Source of the DNA: Pseudomonadales bacterium
GTDB taxonomy: Bacteria; Pseudomonadota; Gammaproteobacteria; Pseudomonadales; Alcanivoracaceae
Length of the DNA stretch: 55,157 nt
Direction: 5' to 3'
Assembly: GCA_022360555.1 (NCBI GenBank)
Contig: JAKSCQ010000128.1
Span: 1 to 55,157, forward strand
Made by a program: the position numbers and the translations under genes. The notes under the pieces were generated by a model. It saw nothing but the letters and a program-made list of their open reading frames with translations. It made no database searches and had not been told where the DNA came from. Positions within the stretch are counted from its first letter, which is position 1, and every line of letters starts with the position of its first letter. Shown here in pieces: positions 1-10,186 of the stretch.

Positions 1-513
1 AACGAACGCAGCCTGTTCTCTGGCCAGCTCATGGCGTTGCGCCTGGAGCACAATGGCTGGACACCACTGGCCTATGACCGGGTGGAAGGCGAATTCCTGC
101 CAGTGGACGACACCTCGCTGAAACCATACTCCATGCCGGCTTCCCTGGAGCTGGTCTGGCAGATTGATGAGCTGGACGAGGCGGAAGGGCAGGAGCAGGC
201 AACACTGGAAGATGTGGCCAAGGTGCTGGTCGAAGACGATGTCATGGCCGGCTCGGACGACCTGCTGGAGAATGACGAACAACAGCAAGACCGGGAAACC
301 GCCGACGAGGAAGAAGAGAAACCTTTTCCGCAGATGTTCTTCTTCCCCAGTGGTGAAGTGTCCCCGGTTACCCTGAGCGTTCGCTCCCTGGATGATCTGG
401 ATCAGGAACGTCGCCTTCAGGTAACCGCGCTGGGCCGGCTCACCGATCCGGACCGGGAAGAGGATGACTCAGAAGAGCAGGATCTGGACTGGTACGACAA
501 GGAAGAGTCATGA
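1..513 (+). CDS. gspH: Type II secretion system minor pseudopilin GspH (5'-truncated by window edge)
   Basis: Frame is open to base 1; immediately upstream of gspI with 4-bp overlap; acidic C-terminal part and synteny with gspI-J-K-L-M. Confidence 0.7.
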   Translation, partial: NERSLFSGQLMALRLEHNGWTPLAYDRVEGEFLPVDDTSLKPYSMPASLELVWQIDELDEAEGQEQATLEDVAKVLVEDDVMAGSDDLLENDEQQQDRETADEEEEKPFPQMFFFPSGEVSPVTLSVRSLDDLDQERRLQVTALGRLTDPDREEDDSEEQDLDWYDKEES

Positions 514-890
514 ACAGGCAGCACGGCTTTACCCTCATCGAAGTGCTGGTCGCGGTCATGATCCTGGCGGGCGTCATGGTCACCCTGGGGCAGACCATGG
601 GGGCAACTGCTCGAGCCTACAGCAATATCAATGAAACCCATCTGGGCTTTCTGGTGGCGTCCGACAAGCTGGTGGAAATGCAGGTCTATCAACAGTGGCC
701 TTCCACCGGCACCTCCGACAGTGAAGTCACCCGCAATGGCCGCGACTGGTGGATTGAAACCCAGGTATCAGAAGGGCCGTATCCCGATACCCGCCGTGTG
801 GATATCAATGTGGGTCTGATGCAGGCCGACGAAAAGGGCGGCATGGCCTACCATCTGGCCAGCCTGATAGGGAAACCGGCGGAACAATGA
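510..890 (+). CDS. gspI: Type II secretion system minor pseudopilin GspI
   Basis: Prepilin N-terminus GFTLIEVLVAVMIL; operon context. Confidence 0.9.
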   Translation: MNRQHGFTLIEVLVAVMILAGVMVTLGQTMGATARAYSNINETHLGFLVASDKLVEMQVYQQWPSTGTSDSEVTRNGRDWWIETQVSEGPYPDTRRVDINVGLMQADEKGGMAYHLASLIGKPAEQ

Positions 891-1522
891 AACAGCGTCG
901 TTCCCTGCTCGGCTTTACCCTGTTGGAAATGGTCATCACCATTGCCATCTTCGCCTTTATCTATGTGTGGGTGGCCAGCTTTCTTGGCAGTGCCTTGCAG
1001 GGGCGCGAACAGCTAACCGACAGCGCGGCCACCATGGAGCGCACCCAGCGGGCGGTTACCTTCCTGACCCTGGACTTCGAGCAACTGATCAGCCGCCCGG
1101 TGCGTGACCCCTACGGGGATCCTCAGCCGGCCATTCTCGGCCGCGACAACTATGTGGAATTTACCCGTCTTGGCTGGTCCAACCCCTTCGGCCTGCGCCA
1201 GCGCAGTGAAATGCAGCGGGTGATCTACACCCTGGAAGAGGGCAGGCTTTACCGTCGCTATTGGCCGGTACTCGATACCAATGTGGCCACCGAATACCAG
1301 GAAGATGTTCTGCTGGAAGACGTGGCGCGCTTCACGGTGCGTTATCTGGATCTGTCACCCCAGGGGGAGTGGCAATGGCTGGAACTCTGGCCGGACGTCT
1401 CCATGGCATCGATGCCGGTGTGGCAGCAGCGTCTGCCGAAAAGCATTGAAATTGAAATCGAGCTGGAAAACGGCGATATCCTGCATCGCTTCTACCGCAC
1501 GGTGGTGAACCCATGGGTATGA
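887..1522 (+). CDS. gspJ: Type II secretion system minor pseudopilin GspJ
   Basis: Prepilin motif GFTLLEMVITIAIF; size and order after gspI. Confidence 0.9.
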   Translation: MKQRRSLLGFTLLEMVITIAIFAFIYVWVASFLGSALQGREQLTDSAATMERTQRAVTFLTLDFEQLISRPVRDPYGDPQPAILGRDNYVEFTRLGWSNPFGLRQRSEMQRVIYTLEEGRLYRRYWPVLDTNVATEYQEDVLLEDVARFTVRYLDLSPQGEWQWLELWPDVSMASMPVWQQRLPKSIEIEIELENGDILHRFYRTVVNPWV

Positions 1523-2550
1523 AGTGGCGGCAGCAGGGGATGGCGCTGATCATTGTGTTGATGCTGTTTGCCATCCTTTCCACCCTGATGCTGGAGATCA
1601 TGTTCCGGCAGGACCGTTTCCTGACCCGGGCCGACAACCTGCTGCAATGGGACAAGCGTTACCAGTACGCCATGGCGGCAGAAGTGGTGGCCCAGCAGGG
1701 GCTGATTGACGATCTTCAGGATGACCAGAACAACAACGCACTGGTGGATGACTGCATTGAGGAGCAGTGGGCTGTTCAACTGCCACCGTCCCCCTACGAA
1801 GATGCCATGCTCAGCGCCAGCGTTCAGGATCTGCAGGGGCGCTTCAACCTGAACTGGTTGGTAACAGCACAGAATGACCAGTTTGTTCGCGACCCACAGC
1901 GTATTGACCAGTTAACCCGCCTGATTGATGCAACGTTCCCGGATCAGACCAATGCTTCGCGTCTCGCAAACGAGATGGCGGACTGGCTGGACAGCAACAA
2001 CATTGTCGATGGTGTGGAAGGGGCGGAAGACCCGGAATACCGTTCCCGGCGCACCCCCAACATGCCGGCAGCCCACGAATCCGAATTACGGGCACTGCTG
2101 GGCTTTCAGGTTACCGACCAGCCGGAAAACAGCGAAGTGTGGGGGCTGTTCACCGCCTTGCCGCTGGGGACGACGCTAAACGTGAATACCGCGCCGCCCC
2201 AGGTACTGGACGCGGTGGTGGGCAGCCTGGCCGGTACGGCCGCAGTCCAGGCGATTCTGGAGGCTCGCAAGGAAGAACCCATCACCGAGATCAGCACGCT
2301 GATGCAGAATGCCGCCTTCAATGGCCTAAAGGCCAACCAGAAGAGCGATCTTGCCAGTCTATTGGGTGTCAGCAGTGAGTATTTTCAGGTAATGGTAGAT
2401 GTGGAAGTGGATGGTCAGCTCAGCCGGCTGGTCAGCCGTTTGCGTCGGGGTAGCGGGCAAGGGCAGACTACGTCGGTGTTCAGTCGGCAGGTCAGTCCGC
2501 TGCTGACGCCGCTCGAACCAGCCTGCAATCCCTTTTACAATGTGCAGTGA
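1513..2550 (+). CDS. gspK: Type II secretion system minor pseudopilin GspK
   Basis: QQGMALIIVLMLFAILST N-terminus, LNVNTAPPQVL motif; operon context. Confidence 0.92.
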   Translation: MGMKWRQQGMALIIVLMLFAILSTLMLEIMFRQDRFLTRADNLLQWDKRYQYAMAAEVVAQQGLIDDLQDDQNNNALVDDCIEEQWAVQLPPSPYEDAMLSASVQDLQGRFNLNWLVTAQNDQFVRDPQRIDQLTRLIDATFPDQTNASRLANEMADWLDSNNIVDGVEGAEDPEYRSRRTPNMPAAHESELRALLGFQVTDQPENSEVWGLFTALPLGTTLNVNTAPPQVLDAVVGSLAGTAAVQAILEARKEEPITEISTLMQNAAFNGLKANQKSDLASLLGVSSEYFQVMVDVEVDGQLSRLVSRLRRGSGQGQTTSVFSRQVSPLLTPLEPACNPFYNVQ

Positions 2551-2616
2551 GCGGCCATAGACAGCGCAGTTGTGTTGCCGGTCCCGCAAAGAATAATGAG
2601 TAAAGGATAATAACGC

Positions 2617-3750
2617 GTGGCAGATGCCTCCTTGATCTATCTCAGTGGTGCCCCGGATGCCCCCTGGCAACCGCAAAGTACCGTGCTCTACCAGTCTCGA
2701 CCGGGAGAGCCGGTGCAGGCCGTGCCTCTGGAGCAGGCTTTCGCCTCGGCGAGTGGGCCGGTCAATGTGGTCGTCAGCGTGGCCAGCGCCCAACTGACCC
2801 GGGTATCGCTGAGCCGAAAACAGGCCAAGCACTTGCAGCGGGTGTTGCCCTACCTGCTGGAAGAGCAATTGCTGGATAACCCGGAAGATCTCTGGTTCGT
2901 TTCCCGCAAGGGGGAGGGTGACGACTACCAGGTGACGGCGGTGGCTCGTGAGCTGCTGACTCTGCTCAGGGAGCAGGCCGAACAGCATGATGTACAGATG
3001 ACATCAGTACAGGTGGATGCGGAGCGATTGCAGTCATTCAGCCCGCTGATTGCTGACCTGGGCGATGACCAGTGGCTTTTGGTGGCTGACCGGGAACGGG
3101 CGCTGGTTGCCGATGCGCAGCAGCGTGATGCCATTGTCCCCCTGTTCGGTGATGACTTGGATGCGGCAACCGAACTGCCCGATGCAGACAGCCTGTTTTC
3201 CGCCTTGCGCGGTGGCCAGGGGCTGGAGCTGCTCACTGGCGAGTACGCGCCACGGCAGCAGCGCAGTCAGGCCGCCATACTGGGTCCCTGGCGGCCGGTG
3301 CTGATGCTGGCCGCCTCGGTGCTGGTCCTGTCTTTGGTGGCGATCTGGGTGCAGCAGTGGCGCTACCAGAAAGCCGCCGATGCGGCCTTTGCCCAGGCCC
3401 AGCAGACCTACGAATCCCTGTTCCCGGGGGACAAGGCCACCTCGGCACTCAAACGCCAGTTTCAGGGGCGCCTGGCCCGGCTAGGTGGCGGCGAAGGCGG
3501 AGGCAGTGCCTTCTTCCCGCTGCTTGTTCCGGTGGCAGAGGTGCTCAAGCAGGTCAAGGTCGAGCCCAAACGCCTGCAGTATGATCAGCGCCAGAACACC
3601 TTGCTGCTGGACGTGGGCGCCAAGGATTATGCCCAGCTCGAAGCCTTGCAGAATGCCATCAAGAAACAGGGCGCCCGGGCGTCGATTGCCAACTACCGCA
3701 ATGGGGCTCAGGGAGTCAGTGCGCGAATCAAGGTGGAGCAACCCGGATGA
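2617..3750 (+). CDS. gspL: Type II secretion system protein GspL (GTG start)
   Basis: Actin-like cytoplasmic domain, single TM, order before gspM. Confidence 0.88.
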   Translation: MADASLIYLSGAPDAPWQPQSTVLYQSRPGEPVQAVPLEQAFASASGPVNVVVSVASAQLTRVSLSRKQAKHLQRVLPYLLEEQLLDNPEDLWFVSRKGEGDDYQVTAVARELLTLLREQAEQHDVQMTSVQVDAERLQSFSPLIADLGDDQWLLVADRERALVADAQQRDAIVPLFGDDLDAATELPDADSLFSALRGGQGLELLTGEYAPRQQRSQAAILGPWRPVLMLAASVLVLSLVAIWVQQWRYQKAADAAFAQAQQTYESLFPGDKATSALKRQFQGRLARLGGGEGGGSAFFPLLVPVAEVLKQVKVEPKRLQYDQRQNTLLLDVGAKDYAQLEALQNAIKKQGARASIANYRNGAQGVSARIKVEQPG

Positions 3751-4259
3751 CATCGGCAGAACTGAAACAGCTTGCCCGGCAGCGCTGGAGCCAACTGGAA
3801 AACTGGTACGACAGTCGCGAACCCCGTGAACAACAGGTTCTCAAGGTGCTCGCGGTCGTCGTCGCGCTGGTTCTGTTGTACTGGCTGGTGTGGGCGCCGA
3901 CCGTGAACAGCCGCGAACAGGCTCAGCGTCGCTATGTCGCCAACATGCAGACCCTGCGATGGATCGAATCGAACAGTGCAGCGGTTCGTGCCGCCAGTGC
4001 ATCCAGCAACGGGACGCAGCTCTCGCGCAACTGGGTCAGTGAAGTGAGCCGCAGCGCGGACAGCTACGGTCTGACGCTCAAGGGGTTCTCTCCGGACGGA
4101 AACCGTGCGGTGCGCATCCAGATGGAGAACCAGCCGGCTTCGCAAACGGTGATATGGCTGCAGTCGCTTCAGGAGAAAGGGGTGCAAATCACCACACTGG
4201 AAATGACACCCGGAGACAAATCCGGTACCGCGACTGTCAGAGCCACTTTGCAGCAATAA
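3747..4259 (+). CDS. gspM: Type II secretion system protein GspM
   Basis: Short cytoplasmic N-term, TM (VLAVVVALVLLYWLVW), order after gspL. Confidence 0.88.
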   Translation: MTSAELKQLARQRWSQLENWYDSREPREQQVLKVLAVVVALVLLYWLVWAPTVNSREQAQRRYVANMQTLRWIESNSAAVRAASASSNGTQLSRNWVSEVSRSADSYGLTLKGFSPDGNRAVRIQMENQPASQTVIWLQSLQEKGVQITTLEMTPGDKSGTATVRATLQQ

Positions 4260-4260
4260 T

Positions 4261-5523
4261 ATGACGCCACGCCTTCTGTTGGCGCTCGGCCTTGTCATGG
4301 CTGCCGCCAACCTTGCCGCCCAGTGCCGTTTTGGCCCGTTTGATCAGGGTCGGGTGGTAAAAGTCTCCGCCAGTGAATTGCCCATGGCAGTGGACAAGCC
4401 GCTGTCATCGTTATCGCTGATGCGGGTCGAGCAGGGCCGGTTTGTGCCCCTGGCATTCCAGTTTGATGAGCTGGATAGCCATGGCATGGTCTGGTTCGAG
4501 GATTCCGGCTTTTCCCTGGACGGCACCCCTGGCCGGTTTGACGCACAGGACCAGTTGCTGGCCATGCTCACGGATGCCGGCCCCGCCGCCCCGGACAGCC
4601 TCGAGCCGTCTTCCGGCAGAGTCCTGGCAGATATTGTCGTCGCCGACGATTGTCACCTTTACCTGGTGGAGGGCAATGACGAGCGCAGCGACAACTACTT
4701 TGTCGCCCACGATATTGAAACCGGCAGCACACGCACCGCCCTGTATGAACTGGACGTGGACCCGGACAACGAGCTCAACTGGCGCTACCTTGGCTACCGG
4801 GGTTATCAGGGGCAGGGCTCCATTATCGACACCCTGAAAATGCGCATGAGTGCCGGCGTGCTGTCCCGCTTTACCCGCATGACCCTGGATAACCATAACC
4901 TGCGCCCCAGGCAGGTGGGGCATACCGTCGGCCCCATACGCTCGGTGATGCATCTTCGCACCAAGGTGGTACTGGCCGGCATTCCGGTAATGACCATCCA
5001 GGTACAGGCGATGCGCTATGCCGCTCACTACGAAGCCCATACCTATGCCCGGATTCCCGATCTGTATCGGGCAACCCTGAAAGAGCCCGAGGTCTCCGTG
5101 ACCATTGATGGAAACAACCAGATGGGCGCGCAAATTTATACGGATGCCTTTTCCGATCGTCCGGTCACTGTGGACGGCCAGCCGGATGACGAGGAATTCG
5201 CCCGCCAGCCATTGAGCATGGACGCCAACTGGATTCTGTTCGACAGCGGCAAACAGTTTTCCCTGCTAACGGCGCTGACGGTTCCTGACGAGCTGCAATC
5301 GACACCGCTGGCCCTGATCTACCAGGATGATGCCACGCTGAATGTGGAGCCAGAACAGTTTTCCGGACAATTGCCCAATCTGGGTTATTCCCTGAAAGGC
5401 TGGCCGAGGCCGGAAGAGTTGCGTTTTACCGTCAGCCTCTACTTCGATGACGGCTTGCATGATGTGGATGCCGGTGAGTTTGCCCGGCAGCGCTCGGCCC
5501 CGGTAGAGGTCCACGTCGAATAG
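4261..5523 (+). CDS. Exported protein of unknown function, last gene of the T2SS run
   Basis: Signal-peptide-like N-terminus; starts 1 bp after gspM stop; no family recognised by eye. Confidence 0.7.
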   Translation: MTPRLLLALGLVMAAANLAAQCRFGPFDQGRVVKVSASELPMAVDKPLSSLSLMRVEQGRFVPLAFQFDELDSHGMVWFEDSGFSLDGTPGRFDAQDQLLAMLTDAGPAAPDSLEPSSGRVLADIVVADDCHLYLVEGNDERSDNYFVAHDIETGSTRTALYELDVDPDNELNWRYLGYRGYQGQGSIIDTLKMRMSAGVLSRFTRMTLDNHNLRPRQVGHTVGPIRSVMHLRTKVVLAGIPVMTIQVQAMRYAAHYEAHTYARIPDLYRATLKEPEVSVTIDGNNQMGAQIYTDAFSDRPVTVDGQPDDEEFARQPLSMDANWILFDSGKQFSLLTALTVPDELQSTPLALIYQDDATLNVEPEQFSGQLPNLGYSLKGWPRPEELRFTVSLYFDDGLHDVDAGEFARQRSAPVEVHVE

Positions 5524-5592
5524 GCTTGGCGGGAGCCGTCTCCAGGACGAAATCATAGAGAATTTCGCTGTTCGAAAGGTGGCTTTGAATGG

Positions 5593-5612
5593 GCGGGTGG
5601 TTAACCACCCGC
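5593..5612. terminator. Perfect 20-bp palindrome GCGGGTGGTTAACCACCCGC between convergent genes
   Basis: Seen in sequence; located between the stops of 4261-5523(+) and 5630-7312(-); no long T-run. Confidence 0.4.
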
Positions 5613-5629
5613 AATAGAACGAGGGCGGG

Positions 5630-7312
5630 CTAGAAGGGGCGTTCCGGGGCCAGTGAGATAGCTTCTTCCCGGGTCAGGGGCAGCCAGATATCGCCCTTGA
5701 TCGTGGCGTTGCGGGCCAGGAAGGCGGAGTTCAGTGGGAACTGGGTCGTAAATCCGTAAATCACCAGACCTACACGATCCCCCGGTTCCAGGGGCTGGGT
5801 GACAGCGGGCAGCTCAAGCTGGTGAATGCCTTTTTCCGGTAGCGGGGTGAGCTGCTCACTGGCCACATGCACCCGGCGACGGTTAGCGTGCTGTACACCC
5901 AGGCCGACAAAGACCGGCATGCTGTCGCCGCCGGAGGTACCGGCCAGATGCAGGTCAACGCGGGGTTTGCCCAGCAGCACTTCATCATCCCCGCGGGCCA
6001 CGTAGAGCGGCACGAACTTGGGCCGTCCAAAACCACCATTGGGCTTGAGGTCTCGCAGGTCGGCCCCCGGCCACATGGCCCGGAACAAATCGCTGCCCAC
6101 ATCGAAGGGCACCATCAACCACTCGAAAGCGCCGGCAAGGGGAATGGTGACCTTGCTCTTGGGAAGCTGGAAGCGATCCGCCGGCGGCAGCCCCTCGGAA
6201 AGAGCCAGCCCCCGCTCTTCGGTGACATTGACGCAGTACTGTGGCACCCGGGCCTCTTCGCCGCGCAGTTTTTCGTCCCACCAGTAAAGGATGGTGTCGA
6301 CGGTGCTCTCACTGTAATCGCCACAGTGGACCATCTCGTCAGTCTGGTAGAAAGGCAGCCAGCCACGCCATTTCTGGATGGGCCAGGGCATCACGTGCCC
6401 GCCCTGGATGCCCAACAGGCGCGCATCGCGACCGCGCTCCTGCCAGCAGTCATAGTTCTTCTCCGCTTCCTGGAAAGGGAAGATGGTGTCGCTGAAACCC
6501 TGGATGAACAGGGCGTCGGCATGGGGCGACAGGCCCTGGTCGCAGAAGCTGGCCGGGCTGCGTGCGTACATCATGTCCTGCATGTCGCGACTGACGGTGC
6601 CATCAAAGGCGCTGTTCCAGGGGGCGACAAACATTTCGCCAATATCAAAGCCGCTGCTGATGCCGCCGGCACCAAACAGGACGGCTCCCCAGGCGGTGCG
6701 GAATTCGCCGTTAGGTGCCAGGCTGTTCATGTCATACCAGCCTGTCAGTGGCACCAGCGCTTTCAGGCGGGGCTCGCTAAAGGCCGCCAGCGTTTGCACG
6801 CCAGCGCCGTAGGACTCGCCGATCATGCCGATGGCGGGATCGCCATCGGGCAGGCGCTGGATACCGGGTAGATGGGACAGGGACCAGTCGATAACCTGGC
6901 TGAGGTCGGCGACTTCATACTCCGGGTCCATCATGTGGACCCGGCCGTCAGACTGGCCCCAGCCGCGTTGGTCATAGAAAACGACCCAGTAGCCGGCTTT
7001 CCAGGCAGCGACGGCGGCTTGGCCGGTAAGCATGGCCTTGCCGTAAATGGACAGGGGACGCTTGGCTCGGAAGCCACCAAAGCCGTGAGTGGCAATGATC
7101 AGTGGTGCGCTCTGGCCGCTTTGCAGTTCCGGCTGGTAGACCGTGGCGGCGAGTTTCTTGCCGTCACGGGTGGGAATGCGGACCTGGTAGTAATCCTGCT
7201 CCAGCGGCTGGGTGGTCAGCCGGGCGTCGGTGGTCGGCAAGTGGGTGGTGGTACAGGCGGAAAGGCAAGCCAGCCCTAGCAGAAGGGCGATTGGCATGAA
7301 GAGCGGTCGCAT
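5630..7312 (-). CDS. CocE/S15-family alpha/beta hydrolase, predicted lipoprotein
   Basis: Lipobox LACLSAC; GxSYG nucleophile (GESYGAG), Xaa-Pro acyl hydrolase-like C-terminal jelly-roll. Confidence 0.75.
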   Translation of the reverse strand: MRPLFMPIALLLGLACLSACTTTHLPTTDARLTTQPLEQDYYQVRIPTRDGKKLAATVYQPELQSGQSAPLIIATHGFGGFRAKRPLSIYGKAMLTGQAAVAAWKAGYWVVFYDQRGWGQSDGRVHMMDPEYEVADLSQVIDWSLSHLPGIQRLPDGDPAIGMIGESYGAGVQTLAAFSEPRLKALVPLTGWYDMNSLAPNGEFRTAWGAVLFGAGGISSGFDIGEMFVAPWNSAFDGTVSRDMQDMMYARSPASFCDQGLSPHADALFIQGFSDTIFPFQEAEKNYDCWQERGRDARLLGIQGGHVMPWPIQKWRGWLPFYQTDEMVHCGDYSESTVDTILYWWDEKLRGEEARVPQYCVNVTEERGLALSEGLPPADRFQLPKSKVTIPLAGAFEWLMVPFDVGSDLFRAMWPGADLRDLKPNGGFGRPKFVPLYVARGDDEVLLGKPRVDLHLAGTSGGDSMPVFVGLGVQHANRRRVHVASEQLTPLPEKGIHQLELPAVTQPLEPGDRVGLVIYGFTTQFPLNSAFLARNATIKGDIWLPLTREEAISLAPERPF

Positions 7313-7360
7313 GGCGCTACGTCCTCTGTTTATTATTCTGTTTATACATTTGGGGATGCT

Positions 7361-8098
7361 ATGAAAATAACAGCCAATAATAAGCCGGCAGCGGCCACTT
7401 TAGTGTGGTTCTTCTATGCTGTCACGGCCATACTGCTCGCCGTGCTGATCAGCTGGGGCTTGTACAGCCAGTTCAATTATGGCTATCCCTTCTGGTACAA
7501 GCAGCTGGATATCGCTCAGCACATTGATGAATATGGCCCCCAGAATCGCTATAAATCCGGTTTTGAGCAATTGCCCGCTGATCAGCACTGGCGGGCATTT
7601 GAGCAAATACGCGATGCGGTTCACCAGCATGGCGAGGGTTTGGAGCAAATTACCTACACCCCGCCAGGCAAACCGACACGGCCATTGCTGCACCGTGCCG
7701 AGGTGATTCATCTGCAGGATGTGGCCAATCTGATCGACGCTGGCCGCTGGCTGTTACTGGTGCTGGCCGTGCTCTGGCTGCCTCTCGCCTGGCTGTGTAT
7801 CCGCCTTGGACTACCACCCATGAAATGGCGACTGGCGATCACTGTTATCACTATGGGGGCTGTGCTAGCGTGGTTGCTTATCGCTGGGCCGACCCAGGTG
7901 TTTTACCAGTTCCATCACTGGCTGTTTCCTGCCGATCACCCCTGGTTTTTCTACTGGCAGGACTCCCTGATGAGTACGCTGATGAAAGCACCGGTACTTT
8001 TTGGAGGTATCGCGGCGGTCATTGCTTTGGGGGCACTGCTGCTGACTCCGGCCATCTACCGGCTGGGGCTGTGGCTGTCGGGATCGTTCACCAAATAA
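7361..8098 (+). CDS. Integral membrane protein, DUF1461-like
   Basis: TM pattern, YPFWY motif and large periplasmic loop with HL.DV. Confidence 0.65.
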   Translation: MKITANNKPAAATLVWFFYAVTAILLAVLISWGLYSQFNYGYPFWYKQLDIAQHIDEYGPQNRYKSGFEQLPADQHWRAFEQIRDAVHQHGEGLEQITYTPPGKPTRPLLHRAEVIHLQDVANLIDAGRWLLLVLAVLWLPLAWLCIRLGLPPMKWRLAITVITMGAVLAWLLIAGPTQVFYQFHHWLFPADHPWFFYWQDSLMSTLMKAPVLFGGIAAVIALGALLLTPAIYRLGLWLSGSFTK

Positions 8099-8108
8099 GA
8101 ATCAGGTC

Positions 8109-10118
8109 ATGAGCATAGAAGTACTGACTGCGGATGCGCAGGGCAGCGAGAACCTGCAGCGCTGGGCCGCCATGGGGTTACCCGTGCCGCCAAGCTGGCG
8201 AGTGGATCGTCAGGTGGTTATGGAAAGTTCTGCGGATTCCCTGGCGCAACAGCTACGGGCGCTGCCCCGCATGTTCACCTGTGAACGTTACTGGGTCCTC
8301 CAGCAGGGCCCCATGAATCCGGATTCCTGCCGCGAGAGCCTGGTCAATCTGGATTCCGATGAATCCTTGGCGGCGGCCCTGCGCAGCATTTTCCAGCGTG
8401 ATCAGGGCCCCGACCACGTCATTATCCAGGCGCTGCCTCGGCAGCAGGCCGCCGGCGTGCTGTTTACTCGTCATCCTTTGCGTCAGGATTTACCGCATAT
8501 GGTGGTGGAGGGCGTGCTGGATGGCAGCAGCGAACGCCAGCGGCTGATCTTCGATGACGAAGGCAGACTGGTCCATGCCTCTGACAGCGAGCTGGCGCTG
8601 AGTGACCAGGTCAGCGAAACCCAGCTACGCCACCTCCATGAGCTGCTCAAACGCAATTTCGATCGCCCTCAAGCGGGGGAATGGGTCTTTGATGGTGACC
8701 GGCTGTGGCTGCTGCAGACCTTGCCGGTGGGCTCGTTGCCAACTCCCCGGGAAGCCTGGACCCGCCGGGCAGGCGTGGCGATTTTTTCTCAGGTGGAAAC
8801 GCCACTGTGGTATACCCTGGCCGGACGCTGGCTGAAAGCGGCATTCTGGGAGCCCCTGGTGGTGCGTCACGGTTGGGAACGACTCAACCGGGTGGAGCCA
8901 TACCGGCGGCAGCACAGCCACATTTATACCAACTGTGCTTTTTTCCGGGAGTTGCAGGCAACACACAAGGGCGCGGTACGGCTGATCCCGCCAGCCTGGC
9001 AGCCGGTGGAGCCACCGTGCCGGCCTGCTTCGCGGCCATTTCGCGAATCGGCCAGACTGTTCCGGCACCAGCTCAGCCTTGCATGGCTGAGCAAGGCCCT
9101 CAAGGACTGGCGCCAACCGCCCGCCACCCAGGAGGCCCTGTGGCGGGCTTTCATGCAGCTCGATGCCATGGGGGAAAAGCTCAGCCGCGTGGAAGGTGAG
9201 GTGGGTTACCTGACCCTGCCGGATCTTGCCTGCAGCTATCACCGCCCGCTCCCGCTGTCTCTGCTGCTGACCCCCAGCGAATCCCGGGCCATCGAGCAGT
9301 TGGCAAAAGGGCAGGGGGAGGCCTTGCGGGATACCGGTCTGCGCCCCGGCGCCGACCCGGTCCATGCACCGCTGCATGAGGGGCCTGCCCAGGCTGACAA
9401 CCTCAATCCTCCCCAGTCATCACCGCAAGGCGGCGAGGAACCGCAGTTCGCGACGCCCCAGGGCAATGATGACAAATGGCTGTTGCTGGCTCGCCGAGCC
9501 CGAGGGGTACGCTTTGCCCTGGGAAACCGGTTGAGGGAGCTGCTGCGTGCCATGGGCGCGATCGCTGTGGAGCAGAAACTGTTGCAGCATCCCGACGACA
9601 TCTACTTCCTGTATTTCGACGAACTTTGGCAACTGTGGATGGGGCAGCAACTGCCTGCCAGTGCCAGTCATGAGGTGATCGGCGAGCGCAAACTGCGCTA
9701 TCTGGACGATGGTCTGCAAGGTGCACCGGACTGGAAGATGGACCAGGTGGGGTACGGCTTCGGTGGTGGGCAGCGAATCAGCCCGTTGCTGCGTGGCCTG
9801 CCGCTGACCGCTGGCCAGGCCCAGGGGCCGGTACGGCGGGTATGCAGTGCCTGGAGCCTGAACCGAATCCGCCCCGGAGACATTGTCGTGGTGGATCAGG
9901 TGGACCCGGCCTGGCTGCCCTGGCTTGTGCAGGCCGGAGGCCTGGTGATTGCCGAAAAGGATCCGCTCAATGCCGCGGCCAGTCTGGCGGTGGCCCACGG
10001 CATCCCGGCCATCTGGTCGGCCAGTGATATCATGCACAGTTTGCAGGATGACCTGATCGGTCATCTGGATGCCTCTGGTGGCAGGCTTGATGTGACCACG
10101 CTGATCACCGACGATTGA
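8109..10118 (+). CDS. PEP synthase/PPDK-like protein (ATP-grasp + swivelling domain) with apparently degenerate catalytic motifs
   Basis: AAGVLFTRHP and C-terminal GIPAIW of PEP-utilising mobile domain; phospho-His position reads Ala. Confidence 0.7.
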   Translation: MSIEVLTADAQGSENLQRWAAMGLPVPPSWRVDRQVVMESSADSLAQQLRALPRMFTCERYWVLQQGPMNPDSCRESLVNLDSDESLAAALRSIFQRDQGPDHVIIQALPRQQAAGVLFTRHPLRQDLPHMVVEGVLDGSSERQRLIFDDEGRLVHASDSELALSDQVSETQLRHLHELLKRNFDRPQAGEWVFDGDRLWLLQTLPVGSLPTPREAWTRRAGVAIFSQVETPLWYTLAGRWLKAAFWEPLVVRHGWERLNRVEPYRRQHSHIYTNCAFFRELQATHKGAVRLIPPAWQPVEPPCRPASRPFRESARLFRHQLSLAWLSKALKDWRQPPATQEALWRAFMQLDAMGEKLSRVEGEVGYLTLPDLACSYHRPLPLSLLLTPSESRAIEQLAKGQGEALRDTGLRPGADPVHAPLHEGPAQADNLNPPQSSPQGGEEPQFATPQGNDDKWLLLARRARGVRFALGNRLRELLRAMGAIAVEQKLLQHPDDIYFLYFDELWQLWMGQQLPASASHEVIGERKLRYLDDGLQGAPDWKMDQVGYGFGGGQRISPLLRGLPLTAGQAQGPVRRVCSAWSLNRIRPGDIVVVDQVDPAWLPWLVQAGGLVIAEKDPLNAAASLAVAHGIPAIWSASDIMHSLQDDLIGHLDASGGRLDVTTLITDD

Positions 10119-10186
10119 AGGCCCGCCCCGGCAGTGCGGAGCTGGCTGGGGTTTCAGAGCTGGTGTGGCGACGATCAGGCGAACCC

